A DNA stretch of 46,011 nucleotides from Prevotella sp. Its GTDB lineage: Bacteria; Bacteroidota; Bacteroidia; Bacteroidales; Bacteroidaceae. The stretch spans positions 1-46,011 of the forward strand of contig JAEEHW010000116.1 in the NCBI GenBank assembly GCA_016281055.1. Reading direction: 5' to 3'. Under the pieces are notes generated by a model. It searched no databases, was not told the DNA's origin, and worked only from the letters and a program-made list of their open reading frames with translations. Numbering within the stretch: the first letter of the stretch is position 1; every line of letters starts with the position of its first letter. A program made the translations under genes and the position numbers. Of this stretch, positions 16,514 through 22,762 are shown piece by piece.

Positions 16514-18076
16514 ATGCAACATCCAAAAGGACTTTACCTGCTCTTCGTCACAGAGATGGCGGAGCGCTTTTCTTACTATGGCATGAGGGCACTGTTCGTG
16601 CTATACCTCGTGGCGGCTTTCTTCACTAACGACGAGGCAAGCCAGATTTACGGCTCTTACACCGGATTGGTATATCTCACCCCACTGCTCGGCGGATATA
16701 TTGCCGACCGCTACTGGGGCAACCGGCGCAGCATCATCGCCGGCGGTATCATCATGGCCGCAGGACAGTTTCTGATGTTTGCTTCGGCGTGCATAGTGAA
16801 GCAGAGCATCTTCGTGAAAGACGGTGCTGTCAATGCATCGGTGGACAATACGCTGTCGTTGTGGCTGATGTTTGCCGGACTGGCTGCGCTCATCATCGGC
16901 AACGGTTTCTTCAAACCCAACATCTCTACGATGGTGGGCGACCTCTACGAACCGCAGGACCACCGCAAGGACTCCGCCTTTACCATCTTCTACATGGGCA
17001 TCAACCTCGGTGCGTTCATCGCTCCGTTCGTATGCGGCACGCTGGGCGAAGGCAACTGGGCTGATCCGCAGCGCTTCCGCTGGGGCTTCTTTGCCGCAGG
17101 TTGCGCCATGGTGGTGTCGGTCGTAGTGTTCTGGTTACTGAAAGACAAATACCTTGTGACGCCGGAGGGAAAGGCCATCGGTGTCGCAGGAGAGAAGGTG
17201 GTAACGGAGAGCGAGGAAAAGAAGCCGGTGCGCAGTTCGTTCCTGCGTCCGTTGCTGTATGCCGTCACTGCTGTCGTGCTGTTCGTGCTTTTGTCTTATG
17301 GTGCGGCAAATTTCAATGATTACATCTCTGCCGCAATATATGCCACCTCGATAGTGCTGCCGGTGTTTATCATCACCGACAAGTCGCTGACCCGTGTGGA
17401 GCGTATGCGCATAGGCGTCATCTACGTCATCGCTGTGTTTGTGATATTCTTCTGGAGTGCCTTCGAGCAGGCAGGCTCGTCGCTTACCATAATTGCCGAC
17501 CAGCAGACCGACCGCCACATCGGACAGTGGGAGATGCCTACGACATGGTTTCAGTCTATCAACCCCGTTGTAGTGGTGACATTCGCACCTCTTATGGCTA
17601 TGATGTGGGAGTGGCTGATGAAGCGCGGCATACGCGTTCACTCCATATACAAACAGTCGTTGGGACTGATGCTGCTTGCCCTGGGCTATGTGGTGATAGC
17701 CTTTGGCACTCAGGGTATGAGCCAGTCGGCAAAGATTAGTATGTGGTGGCTCTTCGCACTGTATTTCATTCATACCATCGGCGAGTTGTCACTGTCGCCC
17801 ATCGGACTGTCGCTGGTTACCAAGCTCTCGCCGGCGCGCATGGCATCGCTGCTGATGGGCGTGTGGTTCATGAGCAATGCCACGAGCAACATCCTGGCTG
17901 GCGAACTCGCCACTCTGCTCCCTGCACCGGGCAAGCCTGCGGCATCCTTCTGCGGGGTTAGGATAGAGACGCTGACAGACTTCTTCCTGCTCTTCGCCGT
18001 GATGGCTGGCGTGGCATCAGTGCTGCTCTTCTGCCTTACGCCGCTGCTGAAGCGAATGATGAACGAGGAGAATTGA
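16514..18076 (+). CDS. POT/PTR family proton-dependent di-/tripeptide transporter
   Basis: Inner-membrane symporter for small peptides. The protein (520 residues from ATG 16514) has the N-terminal signature TEMAERFSYYGMRALFVLYL and the PTR2 motif FYMGINLGAFIAPFVCG, with about 12-14 transmembrane helices and a cytoplasmic loop rich in charged residues at about 200-230. ATG 16478 would add 12 residues but overlaps the -7 box, so 16514 is preferred. The stop codon lies inside an 8-bp tandem repeat. Aminopeptidase and dipeptidase genes elsewhere in the window would complement peptide uptake. Confidence 0.94.
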   Translation: MQHPKGLYLLFVTEMAERFSYYGMRALFVLYLVAAFFTNDEASQIYGSYTGLVYLTPLLGGYIADRYWGNRRSIIAGGIIMAAGQFLMFASACIVKQSIFVKDGAVNASVDNTLSLWLMFAGLAALIIGNGFFKPNISTMVGDLYEPQDHRKDSAFTIFYMGINLGAFIAPFVCGTLGEGNWADPQRFRWGFFAAGCAMVVSVVVFWLLKDKYLVTPEGKAIGVAGEKVVTESEEKKPVRSSFLRPLLYAVTAVVLFVLLSYGAANFNDYISAAIYATSIVLPVFIITDKSLTRVERMRIGVIYVIAVFVIFFWSAFEQAGSSLTIIADQQTDRHIGQWEMPTTWFQSINPVVVVTFAPLMAMMWEWLMKRGIRVHSIYKQSLGLMLLALGYVVIAFGTQGMSQSAKISMWWLFALYFIHTIGELSLSPIGLSLVTKLSPARMASLLMGVWFMSNATSNILAGELATLLPAPGKPAASFCGVRIETLTDFFLLFAVMAGVASVLLFCLTPLLKRMMNEEN

Positions 18077-18127
18077 AGGATTGAAGAGTTGAAGGATTGA
18101 AGAATTGAAGAATTGAAAAATTGAAGT
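18072..18127. repeat. 8-bp tandem repeat over the POT gene stop
   Basis: Seven units of ATTGAAGR-type octamers (ATTGAAGG, ATTGAAGA, GTTGAAGG and so on) run from 18072 to 18127; the TGA stop (18074-18076) lies in the first unit. The same octamer pair recurs in the hairpin arm at 34266. Confidence 0.85.
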
Positions 18128-18181
18128 TTTCCATGCGGATGCTTTGCTTTGAAACATATAATGTTCATGTAATTCCCATGT

Positions 18182-18200
18182 AATTAATCATGAATTAATT
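18182..18200. repeat. AT-rich palindrome before the FISUMP gene
   Basis: AATTAAT (18182-18188), a CATGA centre, and ATTAATT (18194-18200). It lies 36 bp before the ATG; no TAnnTTTG box is evident, so it could be an operator or part of an unrecognised promoter. Confidence 0.4.
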
Positions 18201-18236
18201 CTGTAGAACTAAGATTCCAAACAACACAATAAAAAG

Positions 18237-19163
18237 ATGAAAACTGTAAAAAAACTAATCAAGACTTTTTGTCTTGCCATCACATTCCTGATGGTGGGAA
18301 CAGCGGCTAATGCAGCAACGGTTGTAGTGGGCGACGTGAACGGCGACGGCAGTATTACGATGTCGGATGCCAATGCCGTGGTGAACTATTTTCTCGCCAC
18401 CACCAAGCCGAGTGACTTCAACAAGGCTGCTGGCGACGTGAACGGCGATGGCAGTATCACGATGTCGGATGCCAACATGATTGTGAACATGTTTCTGAGT
18501 GGCAATACAGGCGACCCTGCCAACGGCCATGAATACGTTGACCTTGGCATATCTGTAAAGTGGGCAACATGCAACGTTGGTGCTGATAATCCTTGGGATT
18601 ATGGTGACTATTTTGCATGGGGCGATACGGAGCCGAAGAGTGATTATAGTTGGTCAACCTACAAATGGTGGGTAGATTCATATGATGATATTCAAACCAA
18701 GTATAATGCTGATGACAAAAAGAAAACGCTTGACCCCGACGACGATGCTGCCACTGCCAGCTGGCACGGAGAATGGCGCATGCCGACATATGAAGAGCAA
18801 AAGGCTCTGAGGGACAGTTGCTATTGGGAGTGGGCGACGAACTATAATGAAAAAGGAGTGTCAGGCTTCATCGTCTATAAAGTTAAATCGGACGAAGACA
18901 TGGGCAAGAAAAAAGGCAAAGATAGCAGCATAACGACAGAAGCTGCGTATTCGTTCAGCGATACACACATATTCCTTCCCGCTACTGGTTATCGCTACGA
19001 CACGACCCTCCTCTACTCAAGCGTGAGCGGTCACTACTGGGCGGCTTCGCGCGACGAGGGGGACCCGAGAAACGCATGGTTTTTGTACTTCGGTATGGAC
19101 GACGTGAGAGACTTCCGTAACACCCGTGACGTAGGGCGCTGCGTGCGTCCGGTCCTGCCGTGA
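18237..19163 (+). CDS. Secreted protein with dockerin-like repeats and a FISUMP/C-type-lectin-like domain
   Basis: A 308-residue exported protein of unknown role. After a signal peptide (1-26) it has two dockerin type I calcium-binding repeats (GDVNGDGSITMSDAN at about 32-46 and 66-80), then a domain starting EYVDLGISVKWATCNVGA (about 99-116) that matches the FISUMP-type domain common in Prevotella and Fibrobacter. The C-terminus (GHYWAASRDEGDPRNAWF ... GRCVRPVLP) has the pattern of C-type-lectin-fold proteins that are varied by diversity-generating retroelements; many codons in this part end in C. No reverse transcriptase is visible in the window. It has a terminator of its own. Confidence 0.82.
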   Translation: MKTVKKLIKTFCLAITFLMVGTAANAATVVVGDVNGDGSITMSDANAVVNYFLATTKPSDFNKAAGDVNGDGSITMSDANMIVNMFLSGNTGDPANGHEYVDLGISVKWATCNVGADNPWDYGDYFAWGDTEPKSDYSWSTYKWWVDSYDDIQTKYNADDKKKTLDPDDDAATASWHGEWRMPTYEEQKALRDSCYWEWATNYNEKGVSGFIVYKVKSDEDMGKKKGKDSSITTEAAYSFSDTHIFLPATGYRYDTTLLYSSVSGHYWAASRDEGDPRNAWFLYFGMDDVRDFRNTRDVGRCVRPVLP

Positions 19164-19183
19164 AAAAGCCCCACCCCGGCCAT

Positions 19184-19250
19184 CAATAGTCTTTTCACCC
19201 CCTTCTAGCTCCCCCGTTCCGCGGGGGAGAGCAACCCCAGTAGGGAGGGG
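19184..19250. repeat. 67-bp C-rich hairpin repeat, copy 1
   Basis: Begins CAATAGTCTTTTCACCCCC and contains the hairpin CTCCCCCG-TTCCG-CGGGGGAG (19209-19229), ending GGGAGGGG. It matches copy 2 at 19711-19777 in 59 of 67 positions by eye. It lies 20 bp after the FISUMP stop. A short degenerate relative may lie at 13738-13772. Confidence 0.85.
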
Positions 19251-19276
19251 AACGTGAAGAATTGAAAGAAGAATTA

Positions 19277-19320
19277 CAAAGTGTAAGTAAACTGTAAGGT
19301 TTGCTTACACTTTGTCTTTT
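19277..19320 (+). terminator. Terminator after the FISUMP gene
   Basis: A 16-bp stem (19277-19292 with 19299-19314, core AAAGTGTAAG / CTTACACTTT, one G-T pair) with loop TGTAAG, followed by TCTTTTT. Confidence 0.85.
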
Positions 19321-19405
19321 TAGAAAGTTTCGTCTTGGGTGCGAAAATAGAGCGTTATATCATGATGAGATGTCATCAAAAACGGTGCTGAGGCACCCCT
19401 GCATC

Positions 19406-19515
19406 GTAATATGTATGCTTTTACATCCTAATATGTGCCTGATTACAATGTAATATGATACTTATTACACCCTAATCAGTCACTGATTACAATGCAATAT
19501 GATGCAGATTAGGAG
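19406..19515. repeat. 22-bp-period palindromic repeat array (locus 2)
   Basis: Five units of exactly 22 bp begin at 19406, 19428, 19450, 19472 and 19494. The consensus is GTAATATGATnCTTnTTACA plus two bases. Junctions include TTACAATGTAA. The units are the same family as at 11371 and 45218 but more diverged. Confidence 0.88.
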
Positions 19516-19710
19516 GGGTGGTGAAGCCAATAAAAAATTGTTTTACTGATTATCAGTAGGTTACGGCTGTCTGAAATTTTCGCTGTACGCAACCAACCGA
19601 CAGGTTGCTTACCTGTATCGCAAGGAAACGGCGGTTGGAAAAATCAAAGTGTAAGGAAAAAGGGGAAAAAAGTAACAAAACGGTCCCCACCAGTCCCGCC
19701 CCCACCTGCT

Positions 19711-19777
19711 CAATAGTCTTTTCACCCCCTCCAGGCTCCCCCGTTTCGCGGGGGAGAGCAACCCCCGTGGGGGGAGG
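19711..19777. repeat. 67-bp C-rich hairpin repeat, copy 2
   Basis: Same direction as copy 1 at 19184. Contains CTCCCCCG-TTTCG-CGGGGGAG and ends with a G-rich run. Changes between copies keep the stem intact, which suggests that the structure matters or that the copies are recent. Confidence 0.85.
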
Positions 19778-19852
19778 TATGAAGTTACGATTTGACTGGT
19801 AGTCTATCTGTATGGAGGAGTTTATGGCATTAACGAAGAGAGATTTTTTCAC

Positions 19853-19943
19853 GTTAATGGCATTAATGTTATTCGTTAATGACGTTAATACCCTGCCGTA
19901 GGCTTATTAATGACATTAATGGTCTTTATTAACGGCATTAACG
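19853..19943. repeat. Cluster of ATTAATGnCATTAAT palindromes
   Basis: Four palindromic sites start at 19853, 19875, 19906 and 19928 (for example GTTAATGGCATTAATG, ATTAATGACATTAATG, ATTAACGGCATTAACG). The first and second, and the third and fourth, are each 22 bp apart. A half-matching site lies at 19821. Confidence 0.75.
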
Positions 19944-20218
19944 AAGAGAACAAAGTATATTCGCAGATGGGTTCCATTGAACGAATTTACGTTAATTCCT
20001 TCAGTGGCGTTGGAGAATTTTACGAAAAAGTTTGTGTGTTTCACCGTTAAATAAAGCACTTTCCGTTGAAAAAGTGTAAGGTTTAGCTGATTATTCCGTC
20101 GAAAAAATGTAGAATTTGTTTGCATATTCCGTTGTTTTCCAATAAAAAACATTATGAAAACTTGCGGATGACAGAAAAATACATTCATTTTGCAAATGAA
20201 TATAGATAATATGAAATT

Positions 20219-20308
20219 ATGGAAGTGAAAAAGATTTCTGCAATAGAGCGTTTCAAGACCGCACTAAGACATAAGGAGGAGGTAAATACTAAGAGTGCAA
20301 AGTTATGA
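20219..20308 (+). CDS. Possible 29-codon ORF (uncertain)
   Basis: ATG 20219 to TGA 20306-20308 encodes a basic peptide beginning MEVKKISAIERFKTALRHK. It lies just upstream of the fic promoter and has no recognised domain. It may be a small protein, the remnant of a lost gene, or chance. A weak TCATTTTG box lies about 30 bp upstream. Confidence 0.2.
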   Translation: MEVKKISAIERFKTALRHKEEVNTKSAKL

Positions 20309-20345
20309 AAAAGAATTTAAACTTCCAAATAAAACGCTTGATTTA

Positions 20346-20377
20346 TTTGGAAGTCAGAAAGAAAATCAGTAAATTTG
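20346..20377 (+). promoter_or_regulatory. Promoter of the fic gene
   Basis: TTTG at 20346-20349, a 20-bp spacer and TAAATTTG at 20370-20377. The -7 box overlaps the TTG at 20375, so translation more likely begins at ATG 20396. The box is inside the 24-bp direct repeat copy 1. Confidence 0.85.
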
Positions 20378-20379
20378 CA
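20356..20379. repeat. 24-bp direct repeat, copy 1 (5' side of fic)
   Basis: Starts AGAAAGAAAATC and ends AGTAAATTTGCA; identical in all 24 bases to 21447-21470 on the other side of fic. The repeat includes the promoter -7 box. Confidence 0.95.
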
Positions 20380-20395
20380 TACAGAAATACTTTAT

Positions 20396-21448
20396 ATGAC
20401 TCAAGAGAATAAAGATAGACTGTTGAAATTGCTCCAGCGACATGAGGAACTGGGCATATCTGACCAGATAGACTACGACAAGTTCTATCTGTATTCTATC
20501 ATTACACATTCAACAGCCATCGAAGGCTCGACGGTGACAGAAGTGGAGGCTCAACTACTGTTTGATGAAGGTATCACCAGCAGCAAGCGTACGTTGGTGG
20601 AACAGATGATGAACCTCGACCTAAAAGCAGCTTACGACTATGGCAGGAAGTGGATCGGGCGACATGAGCCTATTACGGTTGACTGGCTCATAACGCTGGC
20701 CGGAAAAGTAATGGCACGAACAGGCAGTGAGTATCATACCATTGGCGGAGATTTCTCTGCTGCCAGAGGGGAACTTAGGAAACTGAATGTCACGGCTGGT
20801 GTTGGTGGCAGGTCGTATATGTCATATTTGAAAGTTCCGTCAAAGTTGGCTGCTTTCTGTGAGGAATTGAACAAACGACGCCAGGCGCTGGATGTCACAG
20901 ATGTTGCCGCCATATATGACCTGAGTTTTTGGGCGCACTTCGAACTGGTTAGCATTCATCCGTGGGCAGATGGCAATGGGCGTACATCCCGGTTGCTGAT
21001 GAACCTGTTACAATGGGAGTTTGGCGTACTGCCCACAAAGGTATTGAAAGAAGACAAGGCTGAATATATCCAAGCCTTGATAGACACCAGGGAGCAGGAA
21101 AACATTGACATATTCCTTGACCACATGGTTCGCTATCACTGCCAGCATCTTGCAGCAGACATAGAGCATTTCGTCAAGAGTATGGCAGAGGAAATGGTCG
21201 ATAAAGACGCTTTGCAGAAGGAAATGGTCGATAAATGGTCGATAAAGCCATCTTTGGCAGAGAAAATGGTCGATATTTTGCAAATGATGGAAGACAAAGA
21301 TACCATTACGACAGAAGAATTAATCTCTTATTTCGGTTTCACTGCTACTACCGCAAAGCGTTATCTGCGTCAACTTACTGACTTCGGCTACTTGGAAGCC
21401 CACGGAGGCAACAAGAACCGTACGTACAGTAAAAGAATTGTAAGTTAG
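20396..21448 (+). CDS. Fic family protein (putative AMPylase) with C-terminal winged helix
   Basis: Predicted to transfer AMP from ATP to a hydroxyl side chain of a target protein. From ATG 20396 the protein has 350 residues with an N-terminal inhibitory helix motif S39-T-A-I-E43-G44, the Fic core [12 protein letters not shown] at 188-199 (His188 catalytic; Trp replaces the usual Phe), and a C-terminal winged-helix region (about 290-345, [23 protein letters not shown]). Residues about 260-290 carry three MVDK/MVDI repeats that match a repeated ATGGTCGATAAA in the DNA. TTG 20375 lies in the promoter and is not used. The gene is flanked by a perfect 24-bp direct repeat, a sign of local gain or duplication. 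The target is unknown. Confidence 0.92.
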   Translation: MTQENKDRLLKLLQRHEELGISDQIDYDKFYLYSIITHSTAIEGSTVTEVEAQLLFDEGITSSKRTLVEQMMNLDLKAAYDYGRKWIGRHEPITVDWLITLAGKVMARTGSEYHTIGGDFSAARGELRKLNVTAGVGGRSYMSYLKVPSKLAAFCEELNKRRQALDVTDVAAIYDLSFWAHFELVSIHPWADGNGRTSRLLMNLLQWEFGVLPTKVLKEDKAEYIQALIDTREQENIDIFLDHMVRYHCQHLAADIEHFVKSMAEEMVDKDALQKEMVDKWSIKPSLAEKMVDILQMMEDKDTITTEELISYFGFTATTAKRYLRQLTDFGYLEAHGGNKNRTYSKRIVS

Positions 21449-21468
21449 AAAGAAAATCAGTAAATTTG
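21438..21468 (+). promoter_or_regulatory. Promoter of rdgB
   Basis: TTG at 21438-21440, a 20-bp spacer and TAAATTTG at 21461-21468. The -7 region is the second copy of the 24-bp repeat, which overlaps the fic stop codon (21446-21448). Confidence 0.8.
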
Positions 21469-21470
21469 CA
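21447..21470. repeat. 24-bp direct repeat, copy 2 (3' side of fic)
   Basis: Identical to 20356-20379. It begins within the fic stop codon and supplies the -7 box for rdgB. Confidence 0.95.
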
Positions 21471-21501
21471 CAGGAGAAACAAAATAGGATTAAAAGGAGA
21501 T

Positions 21502-22149
21502 ATGATACCAAAACTTGTATTCGCAACCAACAATGCACACAAACTGGAGGAGGTGCGACAGATATTGGCAGGTAAATATGAAGTGCTGTCGCTGAATGAC
21601 ATCGACTGTCATGAGGAACTGCCGGAAACACATGAAACGCTGGAGGAAAACTCTATGGAGAAGGCGCGGTATGTGAAGGAACACTACGGCTATGACTGCT
21701 TCGCCGATGACACAGGACTTGAGGTGGATGCACTCAAGGGAAAGCCCGGAGTGTATTCAGCACGCTATGCCACAATCAGCGAGGGAGCATGGGAAGCCAC
21801 GGGAGAAAGCCATGATGCCGAAGCCAACATGCAGAAACTGCTGCTGATGCTCAGCGGCACACCGCAGGAGCAGCGCACGGCGCAGTTCAAGACCGTAGTG
21901 TCGCTCATACAGGGCGACCAGGCCATGCAGTTCGTGGGCAGGGTGAAGGGCATGATAGCCACAGAGCGTCACGGCGACGAGGGTTTCGGCTACGACCCGA
22001 TATTCTTCCCTTACAATGAAGACCCGGACGAGTGTCAGCCAACAACGCTGCTGCCCACCACCTTCGCAGAAATGAGCGGAGAGGAGAAGAACAGCATATC
22101 ACACCGTGGCAGGGCTATGAGACGACTGGCTCAGTATCTGCAAGGATAG
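21502..22149 (+). CDS. rdgB: Non-canonical purine NTP pyrophosphatase (RdgB/HAM1)
   Basis: Hydrolyses dITP, ITP and XTP to monophosphates, keeping damaged purines out of nucleic acids; cytosolic. The 215-residue protein starts with the family motif [14 protein letters not shown] (5-18) and has the metal-binding [25 protein letters not shown] segment (about 70-90), the GYDPIFFP motif and the [10 protein letters not shown] ending. ATG 21502 has an upstream AGGAG (2 bp spacing), unusual for this phylum and deciding the start; a TTG at 21466 lies in the promoter. It ends before a very strong hairpin. Confidence 0.95.
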   Translation: MIPKLVFATNNAHKLEEVRQILAGKYEVLSLNDIDCHEELPETHETLEENSMEKARYVKEHYGYDCFADDTGLEVDALKGKPGVYSARYATISEGAWEATGESHDAEANMQKLLLMLSGTPQEQRTAQFKTVVSLIQGDQAMQFVGRVKGMIATERHGDEGFGYDPIFFPYNEDPDECQPTTLLPTTFAEMSGEEKNSISHRGRAMRRLAQYLQG

Positions 22150-22151
22150 AT

Positions 22152-22200
22152 AAAAGAAAAAGGCCGTAGCATAAACGTATGCTACGGCCTTTTTCTTTTT
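22152..22200. terminator. Strong bidirectional terminator after rdgB
   Basis: A perfect 22-bp stem (22152-22173 with 22178-22199; core GGCCGTAGCATA / TATGCTACGGCC) with loop AACG. The A-rich and T-rich flanks are part of the stem, so it can terminate in both directions. Confidence 0.93.
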
Positions 22201-22221
22201 GTATGCCATCCTTTAGCCTAC

Positions 22222-22406
22222 ATAATTCACGGAAATTTATCCTTGCCTACGGCATACCACGAATTTTCATCAATTGTCATTAATTCTTGCACTCCGTAGG
22301 TGCTCAGGCACTTCGCGGAGTATTTCATAAATTTATGGTGAAATTTATGGTATTAATGACAATTTATGGTGCCTCGCAGAGAATAACATTAATTCCATGA
22401 ATAATT
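22222..22406. repeat. AT-rich inverted-repeat region between rdgB and trxA
   Basis: Contains a 13-bp inverted repeat (AATTGTCATTAAT at 22272-22284, ATTAATGACAATT at 22352-22364), three AATTTATGG copies (22330, 22342, 22361), and between them a hairpin made from CTCCG ... GTGC-TCAG-GCAC ... CGGAG (about 22292-22320). A GGTGCTgAGGCACC relative is at 19385. No gene is seen. Confidence 0.65.
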
Positions 22407-22410
22407 CAGT

Positions 22411-22725
22411 TTAGATGTTAGCCTCAAACTTCTTCTGAAGTATCTGCTTGCTGCCGGCACCTACATGGCGGTCAACCTCCTGGCCGTCCTTGAAGAAGAT
22501 AAGTGTGGGGATGTTGCGGATGCCCATCTGTGCAGCCACATCCTCTGCCTCTTCCACGTTGCACTTGCCAACGATGATCTTGCCGTCATATTCCTCTGCC
22601 AGTTGTGACACGATAGGGGAAATCATCTTGCAAGGTCCGCACCATTCGGCCCAGAAATCCACTACCAACGGCGTGCTGCCGTTTTTCAGCTCTTCGAAAT
22701 TCTCGTTTGTGATAGTAACTTCCAT
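22411..22725 (-). CDS. trxA: Thioredoxin
   Basis: General protein disulfide reductase of the cytosol. The 104-residue protein has the WAEWCGPCKM active site (Cys29, Cys32) and the cis-Pro segment IRNIPTLIFF (about 73-82), with the exact length of TrxA. It lacks a signal peptide. It lies 37 bp downstream of sprE in the same direction and may be read from that operon; no separate promoter box was found. Confidence 0.96.
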   Translation of the reverse strand: MEVTITNENFEELKNGSTPLVVDFWAEWCGPCKMISPIVSQLAEEYDGKIIVGKCNVEEAEDVAAQMGIRNIPTLIFFKDGQEVDRHVGAGSKQILQKKFEANI

Positions 22726-22762
22726 AGTCTTTGTTGATTTATGAGTTGTGAATTATTGATTA

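Larger units (their letters stand above)
19164..20395. other. Repeat-rich 1.2-kb region without a clear gene
   Basis: Between the FISUMP gene and fic I see no convincing protein gene. The region contains two copies of a 67-bp C-rich hairpin repeat, a terminator, a five-unit 22-bp array, a cluster of TTAAT-type palindromes, a possible 29-codon ORF and the fic promoter. Reading frames of 65-99 codons here (for example 19605-19802) have no recognisable domain and overlap repeats. The stretch 19520-19680 has no feature I can name. Confidence 0.7.

Noticed and set aside
19605..19802. 65-codon frame in the repeat-rich region and the 99-codon frame opposite it
   Set aside because: Both run through the C-rich hairpin repeat, giving Pro/Gly/Ser-rich translations with no domain.
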